From Mycobacterium colombiense (GTDB taxonomy: Bacteria > Actinomycetota > Actinomycetes > Mycobacteriales > Mycobacteriaceae): DNA of 59,072 bases. The notes beneath the pieces were generated by a model. That model saw only the letters and a list, made by a program, of their open reading frames with translations, did no database searches and was not told the origin of the DNA. Where the stretch lies: NCBI RefSeq assembly GCF_003284935.1, contig NZ_QMEV01000030.1, positions 1-59,072 on the forward strand, given 5' to 3'. This document shows, piece after piece, positions 8,094 to 17,070 of this stretch (within the stretch, counting starts at the first letter, position 1; the number at the start of each line of letters is the position of its first letter). The position numbers and the translations under genes are program-made.

Positions 8094-9851
8094 TCAACTG
8101 AGCGGGACCGGCTCGAGGATCTCGGCGCGCGCCTCGGGCGCGCTGGCCCGCAATTCGTCGGCGGACACGTCGTCGGGCTGCGCCTGGGACAGGATCTCGG
8201 CCTCCACCCGGGCGGAGTAGTTCGCGACCTCACGCTCGATGTCCTCGGCCGACCAGCCCAGCACCGGCGCGACCACGTCGGCGACCTCGCGGGCGCAGTC
8301 GACGCCGCGGTGTGAGTATTCGATGGAGATGCGCATCCGGCGGGCCAGGATGTCCTCCAAATGCAGTGCGCCCTCGGCGGTCACGGCATACAGCGCCTCG
8401 ACCCGCAGGTAGCCGGGCGCCTCCTTGATGGGGGTGAGCAGATCGGGCCGTTGCGCCGCCAGGCCCAGCACGTCACCGATCAGCGAGCCGTAGCGGTCCA
8501 GCAGATGACGCACCCGGTAGGGGTGCAGGCCCTGCAGCTCGGCGACGTGTTCGGCCTGGTTGATCAGCGCGAAATAGCCGTCGGCGCCCAGCAGGCTGAC
8601 CTTCTCCGTGATCGACGGCGCCACCCGGGCCGGAATGAATTGGGCCGCAGCGTCAATCGCGTCGGCGGCCATCACCCGATAGGTGGTGTACTTGCCGCCG
8701 GCGATGGCGACCAGGCCCGGCGCGGGCACCGCCACGGCGTGCTCCCGGGACAGCTTGGAGGTCTCCTCGCTCTCCCCGGCCAGCAGGGGGCGCAGCCCCG
8801 CGTACACGCCGTCGATGTCGGCGTGGGTCAGCGGGATGGCCAGCACCGTGTTCACGGTTTCCAGGATGTAGTCGATGTCGGCCTTGGTGGCCGCCGGATG
8901 GGCCAGGTCGAGATTCCAGTCGGTGTCGGTGGTGCCGATGATCCAGTGGCTGCCCCACGGGATGACGAACATCACCGACTTCTCGGTGCGCAGGATGATC
9001 GCGACGTCGCTGACGATGCGGTCGCGCGGCACCACCACGTGCACGCCCTTGGACGCCCGGACCTGAAATCGCCCGCGCTGCTTGGACAATGCCTGGATCT
9101 CGTCGGTCCACACGCCGGTCGCGTTGACCACCACGTGGCCGCGGACTTCGGTGATCGCGCCGTCCTCGGAGTCGCGCACCCGCACACCCGTTACCCGGTC
9201 GCCCTCGCGCAGCATGGCGACCACCTGGGTGGAGGTCCGCACCACCGCGCCGTAGTGCGCGGCGGTGCGCGCGACGGTCATGGTGTGCCGGGCGTCGTCG
9301 ACCACCGTGTCGTAGTAACGGATTCCACCGATCAGCGAGCTGCGCTTGAGGCCGGGGCTTAGCCGCAACGCGCCGGCGCGCGTCAAATGCTTTTGTGCCG
9401 GAACAGATTTCGCGCCGCCCAGCCGGTCGTAGAGGAAGATGCCCGCCGCGGTATAGGGACGCTCCCACCACCGATGCGTCAGCGGGAACAGAAACGGCAT
9501 GGGCTTGACCAGATGCGGCGCCAGCGTGGTCAGCGACAGCTCACGCTCGTAGAGCGCCTCGCGCACCAAGCCGAACTCCAGCTGTTCGAGGTAGCGCAGG
9601 CCGCCGTGGAACATCTTCGACGAGCGGCTCGAGGTGCCCGAGGCGAAGTCGCGCGCTTCCACGAGCGCCACCTTGAGGCCGCGGGTCGCGGCGTCCAGCG
9701 CGCAGCCCGAGCCCACCACGCCGCCGCCGATCACCACCACGTCGAACTGCTCAGTGCTCAGCCGCTCCCAGGCCAACGCGCGTTGCCGAGGTCCCAGCGA
9801 CGAAGCCGTCCAGGTTTGTGCGCTACCGGGTGCCTGAATCGGGTTGCTCAC
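8094..9851 (-). CDS. glpD2: Aerobic glycerol-3-phosphate dehydrogenase
   Basis: A 585-residue FAD enzyme that oxidises sn-glycerol-3-phosphate to dihydroxyacetone phosphate and feeds electrons to the quinone pool. The dinucleotide-binding motif IGGGVVGSG is at 41-49. Family signatures include SSRSSKMFHGGLRYLEQ, then GIRYYDTVVDDARH, and GGKYTTYRVMA for the FAD end. The start is a GTG at 9849-9851. The pseudouridine synthase gene follows 10 bases after the stop. lpdA, whose product also uses quinones, lies 73 bases upstream on the same strand, as in M. tuberculosis. Confidence 0.94.
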   Translation of the reverse strand: MSNPIQAPGSAQTWTASSLGPRQRALAWERLSTEQFDVVVIGGGVVGSGCALDAATRGLKVALVEARDFASGTSSRSSKMFHGGLRYLEQLEFGLVREALYERELSLTTLAPHLVKPMPFLFPLTHRWWERPYTAAGIFLYDRLGGAKSVPAQKHLTRAGALRLSPGLKRSSLIGGIRYYDTVVDDARHTMTVARTAAHYGAVVRTSTQVVAMLREGDRVTGVRVRDSEDGAITEVRGHVVVNATGVWTDEIQALSKQRGRFQVRASKGVHVVVPRDRIVSDVAIILRTEKSVMFVIPWGSHWIIGTTDTDWNLDLAHPAATKADIDYILETVNTVLAIPLTHADIDGVYAGLRPLLAGESEETSKLSREHAVAVPAPGLVAIAGGKYTTYRVMAADAIDAAAQFIPARVAPSITEKVSLLGADGYFALINQAEHVAELQGLHPYRVRHLLDRYGSLIGDVLGLAAQRPDLLTPIKEAPGYLRVEALYAVTAEGALHLEDILARRMRISIEYSHRGVDCAREVADVVAPVLGWSAEDIEREVANYSARVEAEILSQAQPDDVSADELRASAPEARAEILEPVPLS

Positions 9852-9924
9852 GGCAGAGGACTCCGCACTGGGGAAACTCCTGTCGGTTACTCGTCAGTAG
9901 GACGTGCTGCACCAAGGCTAACCG

Positions 9925-11340
9925 CTAATCCAGATCGTCGTGCGCCATCAGCCGCCGCGCGGCCTCGGTGATCGAGCCGGACAACGAGGGGTAAACCGCC
10001 AGCGTCTGCGCCAATTCGTTGACGGTGATCCGGTTCGTCACCGCCACCGCGATCGGCAGGATCAGCTCGGAGGCGATCGGTGCCACCACCACGCCGCCGA
10101 TCACCACGCCGGTGGCCTGGCGGCAGAACAGTTTGACGAAACCCTGCCGCAGGCCCGACATCTTGGCGCGCGCGTTGGTGCGCAACGGGAGCATGACGGT
10201 GCGGGCCGGCACCGAACCGTCGTCGATCATCGTCTGCGGGACCCCGACGGCCGCGATCTCGGGCCGGGTGAACACCGTCGCTGCCACCGTGCGCAACCGG
10301 ATCGGGCTGACACCCTCGCCCAGCGCGTGATACATCGCGATCCGGCCCTGCATGGCCGCGACCGAGGCCAGCGGCAGCAGACCGGTGCAGTCCCCGGCGG
10401 CGTAGATGCCGGCCACCGACGTCCGCGACACCCGGTCCACGGTCAGGTAGCCGCCGCGGCCCAGCTCGATGCCGACCCGGTCCAGGCCCAGGCCGCCGGT
10501 GTTGGGGACGGAGCCGATGGTCATCAGCGCGTGGCTGCCCTCGACCGTGCGCCCGTCGGCCAGGGTGACCAGCACGCCGTCCTCGGTGCGGGTGACCGAC
10601 TGCGCGCGGGCGTTCTTGACCAGCTCGACGCCGCGCTCGGAGAACGCCTCCTCCAGGACCAGCGCGGCATCGGCGTCCTCGTAGGGCAGCACCCGGTCGC
10701 GGCTGGCGACCACCGTCACCGGCACGCCCAATTCGGTGTAGGCGTGCACGAATTCGGCTCCGGTGACCCCGGACCCGACCACGATGAGGTGCTCGGGCAG
10801 CGCCTTGAGGTCATAGAGCTGGCGCCAGGTCAGGATCCGCTCGCCGTCCGGCGGCGCCGACGGCAGCACCCGCGGGCTGGCGCCGGTGGCGATCAGCACG
10901 ACGTCGGCCTCGAACTCCTGGGTGGAGCCGTCGGCGGCGGTCGCCTTGACGCGGTGGCAGGCCAGGCCGGGGGTGGGGTCGATCAGCTCGCCGCGGCCGG
11001 CCACCACGTGCACGCCCATGCCGAGCAGCTGATCGGTGATGTCGGCGGACTGCTCGGTGGCGAGTTGCTTGACCCGGGCATGGATCTGCGGCAGCGAGAT
11101 CTTGGCGTCGTCGATGTCGATCTCGAACCCCAGCCGCGGAGCCCGGCGCAGCTCGGTGCGCAGCCAGGTCGAGGCGATGAACGTCTTGGACGGCACGCAG
11201 TCGTCCAGGACGGCCGCCCCGCCGATGCCCTCGGTTTCGATGACCGTGACGCGGGTCGTGTCGGGGTGCGAGGTCGCGGCCACCAGCGCGGCCTCGTAAC
11301 CGGCCGGGCCGCCGCCGAGGATCACGATGCGGGTCACCAC
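9925..11340 (-). CDS. lpdA: NAD(P)H quinone reductase LpdA (non-disulfide flavoprotein)
   Basis: A 471-residue flavoprotein of the pyridine nucleotide-disulfide reductase fold, with an FAD motif GGGPAGYEA at 9-17, an NAD(P) motif GSGVTGAEF, and the second FAD site YAAGDCTGLLPLA. Where true lipoamide dehydrogenases have a two-cysteine redox motif, this protein has AAVLDDCVPSK with one cysteine (C48), so no redox disulfide can form. That agrees with M. tuberculosis LpdA (Rv3303c), which reduces quinones. A TAGGTT -10 box lies six bases before the GTG at 11340, supporting a leaderless transcript from that start. Confidence 0.94.
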   Translation of the reverse strand: MVTRIVILGGGPAGYEAALVAATSHPDTTRVTVIETEGIGGAAVLDDCVPSKTFIASTWLRTELRRAPRLGFEIDIDDAKISLPQIHARVKQLATEQSADITDQLLGMGVHVVAGRGELIDPTPGLACHRVKATAADGSTQEFEADVVLIATGASPRVLPSAPPDGERILTWRQLYDLKALPEHLIVVGSGVTGAEFVHAYTELGVPVTVVASRDRVLPYEDADAALVLEEAFSERGVELVKNARAQSVTRTEDGVLVTLADGRTVEGSHALMTIGSVPNTGGLGLDRVGIELGRGGYLTVDRVSRTSVAGIYAAGDCTGLLPLASVAAMQGRIAMYHALGEGVSPIRLRTVAATVFTRPEIAAVGVPQTMIDDGSVPARTVMLPLRTNARAKMSGLRQGFVKLFCRQATGVVIGGVVVAPIASELILPIAVAVTNRITVNELAQTLAVYPSLSGSITEAARRLMAHDDLD

Positions 11341-11346
11341 AGCCCC

Positions 11347-11352
11347 AACCTA
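11347..11352 (-). promoter_or_regulatory. -10 box of leaderless lpdA promoter
   Basis: On the minus strand TAGGTT is followed by six bases and then the GTG start of lpdA. A TANNNT box 6-7 bases before the start is the usual layout of mycobacterial leaderless promoters, so transcription probably begins at the G of the start codon. Confidence 0.55.
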
Positions 11353-11409
11353 ACGAAGCGGCCGGGACCCCGCGAATGCTCGGGGGAAGACCCACCAGCA
11401 TCGGACGTC

Positions 11410-11415
11410 TAAGCT
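11410..11415 (+). promoter_or_regulatory. -10 box of leaderless promoter for the cyclotransferase gene
   Basis: TAAGCT is followed by six bases (TTCCCC) and the GTG at 11422. This TANNNT-N6-GTG layout implies a leaderless transcript and supports the GTG start. It is divergent from the lpdA promoter about 60 bases away. Confidence 0.55.
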
Positions 11416-11421
11416 TTCCCC

Positions 11422-11901
11422 GTGCCGCTCTACGCCGCGTACGGATCGAACATGGATCCCGAGCAGATGCAGAAACGCGCGCCGCATTCGCCGATGGCCG
11501 GAACCGGCTGGCTGCACGGGTGGAGATTGACCTTCGGTGGCGAGGACATCGGTTGGGAGGGCGCGCTGGCCAGCGTCGTCGAGGACCCGGGGTCCAAGGT
11601 GTTCGTCGTCCTCTACGACATGACACCGGCGGACGAGCACAACCTGGACCGCTGGGAGGGCTCGGAGTTCGGCGTGCACAAGAAGATCCGGTGCCGGGTG
11701 GAGCGGATATCGTCGGACACCGACACAGACCCGGTCCTGGCGTGGCTGTACGTCCTGGACGCCTGGGAAGGCGGCATGCCGTCCGCCCGCTATCTGGGTG
11801 TGATGGCCGACGCCGCCGAAATCGCCGGAGCGCCAGCCGATTACGTGCACTGGCTGCGGACCCGCCCGGCCCGAAACATCGGTCCTGGGACCAGCGCCTG
11901 A
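11422..11901 (+). CDS. Gamma-glutamylcyclotransferase-like protein
   Basis: A 159-residue protein with the family's N-terminal substrate loop YAAYGSNMDP (about residues 4-13) and a small beta-barrel pattern (FVVLYDMTPADEHNLDRWEG) seen in the GGCT/AIG2-like fold. Members release 5-oxoproline from gamma-glutamyl amines or act on related adducts; the exact substrate is not predictable here. It occupies the Rv3304 position, divergent from lpdA. The GTG start is supported by the -10 box at 11410-11415. Confidence 0.8.
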   Translation: MPLYAAYGSNMDPEQMQKRAPHSPMAGTGWLHGWRLTFGGEDIGWEGALASVVEDPGSKVFVVLYDMTPADEHNLDRWEGSEFGVHKKIRCRVERISSDTDTDPVLAWLYVLDAWEGGMPSARYLGVMADAAEIAGAPADYVHWLRTRPARNIGPGTSA

Positions 11902-11975
11902 CCCCGCTCGCCGGCGGCGCCCGCCAAAAACCATTCGCCCGACGCCGACCGGCAGGGTAAACAGACAGACCGACG

Positions 11976-12932
11976 ATGCGCGCCCCGATCCGAGGGGGGC
12001 GCCGGGAGAAGGAGAATCGTCTGTCCATCCTGTCCGTACCGCTGATCGCCGACGCGGCGGCGCGCGCGTTCGCGGCCGCCATCAACCCGACTCCCAAGGC
12101 CGCCGTGCGCTTCCCGGAGATCACCGGCCGAACCTCCGAGGTCGCGATCCCCACCCGCCACGGCCCGGTGTCGGCGACCGTCTACCACCCGCCCGCGGCG
12201 ACGAACCCGCCCGTCTACGTCAACGTGCACGGCGGCGGCTTCGTGGTCGGACACCCCGAGCAGGACGATCCGTGGTGCCGCTACCTGGCCGCCAACGCGG
12301 GCGTGCTGGTGATCAACCCCGACTACGCCCTGGCGCCGCGGCACCGCTTCCCCGCCGCGGTGTACCAGATCTACGACGTCGTGTGCTGGGCCGCCGGCCC
12401 CGACCGCGAGTGGGACGGCACCCGGCTGTGCGTCGGTGGCCAGAGCGCGGGCGGCAACCTGTCCGCCGCGGCGGCGCGGCTCGCGCTGGAAAACGGCGGC
12501 CCCGAGATCGCGCTGCAGGTGCTGCACTACCCGCCGCTGGACCTGGTCACGCCCAGCCGCGACAAGCCGTCCACGATCGGCAACCGGGCGATCATGAAGC
12601 CCTGGATGAGCGAGGTCTTCGACACCGCCTACATCCCCGAGCCGGCGCGGCGGCGCGACCGCCTGGTCTCGCCCGCCTGGGGCGACAACGCCGAGCACCT
12701 CGCCGGCATCGCGCCCGCGCTGGTCGTGACCGCCGAGCAGGACCGGTTGCGCGACGAAGCCCGCAGGTACGCAGAGAAACTCGGCGCCGCCGGGGCGTTG
12801 GTGGAGTACCACGAGGTGGCCGGGGTCGACCACGGCTACAACATCATGAGCGCGGCCGGCGACGTCACGCGGCGGACGTACGAGCGCATCGCCGAGCACG
12901 TCGTCCGCGCCACGGCCGCGCGACCGTCGTAG
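11976..12932 (+). CDS. Alpha/beta hydrolase, HSL/Lip-type esterase
   Basis: A 318-residue esterase/lipase of the hormone-sensitive-lipase branch. The oxyanion motif is NVHGGGFVVG, the nucleophile elbow is GGQSAGGN, and the acid and histidine lie in VTAEQDRLRDEA and GVDHGYN. No signal peptide is visible, so it is probably cytoplasmic. The start is uncertain: the ATG at 11976 gives an Arg/Gly-rich lead, while AGAAGGAG at 12008-12015 sits correctly for a CTG at 12021 opening LSILSVPLIADAA. It converges with amiA1 four bases away; both stops lie in the palindrome TAGGCGCCTA (12930-12939). Confidence 0.83.
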   Translation: MRAPIRGGRREKENRLSILSVPLIADAAARAFAAAINPTPKAAVRFPEITGRTSEVAIPTRHGPVSATVYHPPAATNPPVYVNVHGGGFVVGHPEQDDPWCRYLAANAGVLVINPDYALAPRHRFPAAVYQIYDVVCWAAGPDREWDGTRLCVGGQSAGGNLSAAAARLALENGGPEIALQVLHYPPLDLVTPSRDKPSTIGNRAIMKPWMSEVFDTAYIPEPARRRDRLVSPAWGDNAEHLAGIAPALVVTAEQDRLRDEARRYAEKLGAAGALVEYHEVAGVDHGYNIMSAAGDVTRRTYERIAEHVVRATAARPS

Positions 12933-12936
12933 GCGC

Positions 12937-14115
12937 CTAGAACAGCTCGAACGCGGCCGACTGCTCGACGATGTTGGTCATCACGCGCACCCCGATCGGC
13001 AAGGCCCGCTCATCGAGGTTGAACGTCGGCTGGTGCAGGTCGAGCTGGGGCCCCACCCCCGGCCACACCCCGAGCCGCGCCATCGCACCGGGGATCTCCT
13101 CGAGGTACCAGGAGAAGTCCTCGCCACCCCCGGACTGACGGGTGTCGGCCAGCGCGTCGGGGCCGACGGCTTCGATGGCGTGGGTGAGGATGCGCGTCGA
13201 GAGGTCCTCGTTGACCACCGGCGGCACGCCGCGCCGGTATTGCAGGGTGTGTTCGATGGCCAGCGGCGCCAGCAGCCCGGAGACCGTCTCCCGGATGATC
13301 TCCTCGAGGCCCACCCAGGTCTGCCGGCTGGCGGTGCGCACGGTGCCGGCCAGCACGCCGCTCTGCGGAATGGCGTTGGCGGCCACCCCGGCGTTGACGG
13401 CGCCCCACACCAGCACGGTGCCGTTGCGCGGGTCGATGCGCCGCGACAGCACCCCGGGCAGCCCGGTGATCAGCGTGCCCAGCCCGTACACCAGGTCGGC
13501 CGTCAGGTGCGGGCGCGACGTGTGCCCGCCGGGCGAGTACAGCGTGATCTCGATCTGGTCGGCCGCCGAGGTGATGGGGCCGTGCCGGACCGCGACCTTG
13601 CCGACCTCCAGCCGGGGGTCGCAGTGCAGGGCGAAGATCCGCGACACCCCGGTGATCGCGCCGGCGGCGATGGCGTCGATCGCCCCGCCGGGCATCAGCT
13701 CCTCGGCGGCCTGGAAGATCAGCCGCACCCCGACCGGCAGCTCGGGCACCGACGCCAGCACCAGGGCGGCGCCCAGCAGGATCGCGGTGTGCGCGTCGTG
13801 GCCGCAGGCGTGTGCCACGTTGGGCATGGTGGAGGCGTAGGGGGCGTCGGTGCGCTCGGCCATCGGCAGCGCGTCCATGTCGGCCCGCAACGCGATCCGG
13901 GGCTCGTGCTCGGGCCCGATGTCGCAGACCAGCCCCGTCCCGCCGGGCAGCACCTTGGGGTTGAGCCCGGCCTCGGCCAGCCGCTCGGCGACGAACTGGG
14001 TGGTGGCGTACTCCTGGCGGCCCAGCTCGGGATAGCGGTGAATGTGCCGGCGCCATTCGACCAGCTCTTGCTGGTGGGCGGCCAGCCACGAATCGGCGGC
14101 GTCGACCAGGCTCAT
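12937..14115 (-). CDS. amiA1: M20-family amidohydrolase AmiA1
   Basis: A 392-residue M20D metallopeptidase/amidohydrolase of the hippurate-hydrolase type. It carries ALRADMDALPM and VAHACGHDAHTAILLGAA (metal ligands), a FQAAEELMPGGA segment with the catalytic Glu pair, and GGEDFSWYL near the C-terminus. The longer frame upstream reads as non-coding; the ATG at 14115 overlaps the amiB1 stop in an ATGA, giving translational coupling. Substrates are probably N-acyl amino acids or small amides. Together with amiB1 it matches Rv3305c-Rv3306c. Confidence 0.92.
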   Translation of the reverse strand: MSLVDAADSWLAAHQQELVEWRRHIHRYPELGRQEYATTQFVAERLAEAGLNPKVLPGGTGLVCDIGPEHEPRIALRADMDALPMAERTDAPYASTMPNVAHACGHDAHTAILLGAALVLASVPELPVGVRLIFQAAEELMPGGAIDAIAAGAITGVSRIFALHCDPRLEVGKVAVRHGPITSAADQIEITLYSPGGHTSRPHLTADLVYGLGTLITGLPGVLSRRIDPRNGTVLVWGAVNAGVAANAIPQSGVLAGTVRTASRQTWVGLEEIIRETVSGLLAPLAIEHTLQYRRGVPPVVNEDLSTRILTHAIEAVGPDALADTRQSGGGEDFSWYLEEIPGAMARLGVWPGVGPQLDLHQPTFNLDERALPIGVRVMTNIVEQSAAFELF

Positions 14116-15302
14116 GATCGCGCCCCGGCCCGCCGGCGCTCCCGCGCGTCCATCACCCGGTCGCGCTGGGCGGGCGTCTGGGCGAGCTGGACCACCGTGC
14201 GCGCCAACATGATCGCGCCCTCGACGACCGCGCGGTCGGCGCTGGGGCCGGCGGCGGCGTCGGCGAAGGCGCGCTGGTGAACCATCGCCCCGCCGGCGTC
14301 GACCCCGACGATCGGGTGAATTCCCGGCAGCACGTGCGTGACGTTGCCCATGTCGGTGCTGCCCATGGGCAACGTCGACTCGTACTCGCGGGCCACCGGC
14401 TCGCGGCCGAGCCGGCACATCTCTTCGCGGAACACGTCGGCCAGCCACTCGTCGGGCCGCAGCTCGTCGTACGGGGGTGCGGGATTGTCGATGTCGTATT
14501 CGCAGCCGGTGGCCAGCGCGCCCGCGGCGAAGCAGGCGTACACCCTGCCCTCCAGCTCGCGCAGCGACTCCGATTCGACCGCGCGCATCGCGTACTGAAC
14601 CGCCGCGCGGTCCGGGATGACGTTGACCGCCTGCCCGCCGTTGGTGACGATGCCATGCACCAGCTGCCCGGGCGCCAGCTGCTGCCGCAGCAGACCGATG
14701 GCCACCTGCGCGACGGTCACCGCGTCGACGGCGTTGACGCCCAGGTGCGGCGCGACGGCGGCGTGGGATTCCTTGCCGCGGTAGTTCACGGTCACCTCGG
14801 ACAGGGCCAGCGACCGGGCCGCGGCGATGTCGGCCGGCCCGGGGTGCAGCATGACCGCCGCGGCGATGTCGTCGAACACCCCGGCCTTGAGCAGCAGCGC
14901 CTTGCCGCCGCCAGCCTCCTCGGCCGGTGTCCCCAGCAGCGACACCCGCAGGCCCAGCTCGTCGGCCACCTCGGCCAGCGCCAGGGCCGTGCCCACCGCC
15001 GACGCCGCGATGATGTTGTGGCCGCAGGCGTGGCCGATCTCGGGCAGCGCGTCGTATTCGGCGCAGACGCCGATGGTCAGGGGCCCGCTGCCGAAGTCGG
15101 CGCGAAAGGCGGTGTCCAGCCCGCCGGCGCCCGCGGTGATCTCGAAGCCGCGTTCGGCGACCAGCGCCTGCGCCTTGGCGCAGCTGCGATGCTCCGCGAA
15201 GGCCAGCTCAGGCTCGGCGTGGATGGCATGGGACAACTCGACCAGGTCGGCACCACGCCGCCGCACGACATCTTTGACACTGTCTAACGGGGTTGTGGGC
15301 AC
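14112..15302 (-). CDS. amiB1: M20-family amidohydrolase AmiB1
   Basis: A 396-residue M20 amidohydrolase, paralogous to AmiA1 but of the p-aminobenzoyl-glutamate-hydrolase-like branch. Metal-binding segments are VCAEYDALPEIGHACGHNI and LGTPAEEAGGGK, with MGSTDMGNVTH towards the end. It starts with a GTG at 15302, preceded by GATACT and six bases, a plausible leaderless promoter. It is the first gene of a two-gene operon ending in amiA1 with a 4-base overlap. Likely role: hydrolysis of acylated amino acids or folate catabolites; unproven. Confidence 0.9.
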   Translation of the reverse strand: MPTTPLDSVKDVVRRRGADLVELSHAIHAEPELAFAEHRSCAKAQALVAERGFEITAGAGGLDTAFRADFGSGPLTIGVCAEYDALPEIGHACGHNIIAASAVGTALALAEVADELGLRVSLLGTPAEEAGGGKALLLKAGVFDDIAAAVMLHPGPADIAAARSLALSEVTVNYRGKESHAAVAPHLGVNAVDAVTVAQVAIGLLRQQLAPGQLVHGIVTNGGQAVNVIPDRAAVQYAMRAVESESLRELEGRVYACFAAGALATGCEYDIDNPAPPYDELRPDEWLADVFREEMCRLGREPVAREYESTLPMGSTDMGNVTHVLPGIHPIVGVDAGGAMVHQRAFADAAAGPSADRAVVEGAIMLARTVVQLAQTPAQRDRVMDARERRRAGARS

Positions 15303-15308
15303 TCTCGC

Positions 15309-15314
15309 AGTATC
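15309..15314 (-). promoter_or_regulatory. Possible -10 box of leaderless amiB1 promoter
   Basis: Minus-strand GATACT lies six bases before the GTG start at 15302. It fits the A2 and T6 positions of the mycobacterial TANNNT consensus but lacks the first T. Confidence 0.4.
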
Positions 15315-15349
15315 TCACTCACCGGTCTCGGGCCCTGAGGGCCTGAAAG

Positions 15350-16024
15350 CTAGACCAGCCCGGCGATGAATCCGGCCGCCTGACCGGGATACGGCGGCTC
15401 CTCGTAGACGTGGTGCGCCTCCCGGTCGCGACCGCCGACGACGCAGACCGGGTCGCCGTCGCTGCACAGGTCGATGGCGCGGCCGGCGAAGGCGCCCGTC
15501 GACGACAGCGGCGTGTTGAAGCGGTTGCCGGGGTTGCCGAACACCGCGACGGCCCGAATCTTGGCGGCGAGTCCGGGATCCAGCGCGGGCGCCGACCCGA
15601 AATTGCCGATCCGCTGGCCGACCGGCGGCACCCCCGCGAGCATCGACACCGCGGCGGCGCCCTGCGAGAAGCCGCCGAGCACCAGCCGCGTCGACGGGCA
15701 CGAATCGACCATCTGCGCGATGTGATCACGCGCGTCGTTGGCGCCGTCGGCGGTGGTCAGGAAGTTGTAACTGGCCGGGTAGTTCACCGCGTAGGAGTCG
15801 ACGCTGCGCGATCCCAGCGCGGGTTGCAGCGCGGCGAACAGCGCGTCGCCGACGGCCCCCAGGCCGGGCGGCTCCGCGGTGCCCCGGATGAAGATGAGTT
15901 GCACGTCCGGGCAGTCCGCCTGGGCCGCCGGCGCCGGGCCCAGTGTGAGCGAAACCACTGACAGCGCAACGGCGACCGCCACCGCCATGACCGGGCCAAC
16001 CACCGGCCACCTACGAAGATTCAT
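15350..16024 (-). CDS. Secreted cutinase-family serine esterase
   Basis: A 224-residue protein starting MNLRRWPVVGP with a signal peptide cleaved near PAAQADCP. The mature domain is cutinase-like: CPDVQLIFIRGTAEPPGLG opens the fold, GGFSQGAAA carries the nucleophile serine, and CSDGDPVC plus HHVYE supply the Asp and His. The cysteine pairs match cutinase disulfides. Such exported esterases (Culp family in mycobacteria) hydrolyse medium-chain esters or phospholipids. The ATG at 16024 is preferred to the ORF start at 16090, which reaches into the repeat array. It is divergent from deoD. Confidence 0.87.
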   Translation of the reverse strand: MNLRRWPVVGPVMAVAVAVALSVVSLTLGPAPAAQADCPDVQLIFIRGTAEPPGLGAVGDALFAALQPALGSRSVDSYAVNYPASYNFLTTADGANDARDHIAQMVDSCPSTRLVLGGFSQGAAAVSMLAGVPPVGQRIGNFGSAPALDPGLAAKIRAVAVFGNPGNRFNTPLSSTGAFAGRAIDLCSDGDPVCVVGGRDREAHHVYEEPPYPGQAAGFIAGLV

Positions 16025-16069
16025 ACGGCAGATCCTGACATATACCGGCGACACCTCCCCACCGGTAGG

Positions 16070-16243
16070 CCCGATGGCCCGGCTCCTCACTCGCGCCGTT
16101 GCCCGCGCTCGCCGTCGCCGGGCTACGCCCGATGGCCCGGCTCCTCACTCGCGCCGTTGCCGGCGCTCGCCGTCGCCGGGCTACGCCCGATGGCCCGGCT
16201 CCTCACTCGCGCCGTTGCCGGCGCTCGCCGTCGCCGGGCTAGG
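16070..16243. repeat. Three-copy 58-base tandem array, GATGGC family type B
   Basis: Units start at 16070, 16128 and 16186 with CCCGATGGCCCGGCTCCTCA and end GTCGCCGGGCTA. Unit 1 differs from the others by a base or two (GCCCGCG for GCCGGCG). The array occupies most of the divergent spacer between the cutinase gene and deoD. Its last bases, TA, form the start of the deoD -10 box. The array at 35542-35709 is the same family in the opposite orientation. Confidence 0.9.
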
Positions 16244-16245
16244 GT
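16240..16245 (+). promoter_or_regulatory. -10 box of leaderless deoD promoter
   Basis: TAGGGT is followed by six bases and the GTG of deoD at 16252, the mycobacterial leaderless layout. The first four bases belong to the end of the third repeat unit, so the -35 region lies within the repeat. Confidence 0.55.
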
Positions 16246-16251
16246 CGGGCT

Positions 16252-17067
16252 GTGACCCAAACCCCGTCCGACCCAGGCGAGCTCGCGCGCCGGGCGGCCG
16301 AGGTCATCGCCGAACGCACCGGAATCGCCGAGCATGACGTCGCCATCGTGCTCGGATCCGGCTGGCCCCCGGCCGTCGCGGCGCTGGGGACGCCCACCGC
16401 CGTGCTGCCCCAGGCCGAGGTGCCCGGTTTCCGGCCGCCGACGGCGGTCGGGCACACCGGCGAGCTGTTGTCGATGCGCATCGGCGTCCACCGCGTGCTG
16501 GTGCTGGTCGGCCGCATCCACGCCTACGAGGGCCACGACCTGTGTCACGTCGTGCACTCGGTGCGGGCGGCCTGCGCGGCCGGCGTGCGCGCCGTCGTGC
16601 TCACCAACGCGGCGGGCGGGCTGCGCCAGGACATGGCCGTCGGCGAACCCGTGCTGATCAGCGACCATCTGAACCTGACCGCCCGGTCGCCGCTGGTCGG
16701 TCCGCAGTTCGTGGACCTCACCGACGCCTACTCGTCGCGGTTGCGCGAACTCGCCCGCCAGGCCGACCCCACGCTGACCGAAGGCGTCTACGCCGGGCTG
16801 CCGGGGCCGCACTACGAGACGCCCGCCGAAATCCGGATGCTGCGGACACTGGGGGCCGACCTGGTCGGCATGTCCACCGTGCACGAGACCATCGCCGCCC
16901 GCGCGGCCGGCGCCGAGGTGCTCGGGGTGTCGCTGGTGACCAACCTGGCCGCGGGGCTCAGCGGCGAACCGCTGAGCCACGCCGAGGTGCTGGCCGCCGG
17001 GGCCGCGGCGGCAACCCGGATGGGGGCGCTGCTGGCCCTGATCCTCGAGCAGCTCCCTCGGTTCTAG
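16252..17067 (+). CDS. deoD: Purine nucleoside phosphorylase
   Basis: A 271-residue trimeric-type PNP (high-molecular-weight deoD of E. coli is a different family despite the symbol). It splits inosine and guanosine, or their deoxy forms, to base plus (deoxy)ribose-1-phosphate. Visible motifs: VLGSGWPP for phosphate, [18 protein letters not shown], and [17 protein letters not shown] with GMSTVHE for the base and sugar. The GTG start is supported by a leaderless -10 box. pmmB follows after three bases, so sugar phosphate release and isomerisation are linked in one operon. Equivalent to Rv3307. Confidence 0.93.
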   Translation: MTQTPSDPGELARRAAEVIAERTGIAEHDVAIVLGSGWPPAVAALGTPTAVLPQAEVPGFRPPTAVGHTGELLSMRIGVHRVLVLVGRIHAYEGHDLCHVVHSVRAACAAGVRAVVLTNAAGGLRQDMAVGEPVLISDHLNLTARSPLVGPQFVDLTDAYSSRLRELARQADPTLTEGVYAGLPGPHYETPAEIRMLRTLGADLVGMSTVHETIAARAAGAEVLGVSLVTNLAAGLSGEPLSHAEVLAAGAAAATRMGALLALILEQLPRF

Positions 17068-17070
17068 GGG

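Noticed and set aside
12937..14448. A 503-residue version of AmiA1 starting at 14448
   Set aside because: The first 111 residues are Arg-rich shadow of amiB1; the ATG at 14115 with ATGA overlap gives the correct family length.
15331..15343. GGCCCTGAGGGCC as a rho-independent terminator after the cutinase gene
   Set aside because: The stem is only five base pairs and no U-run follows on either strand.
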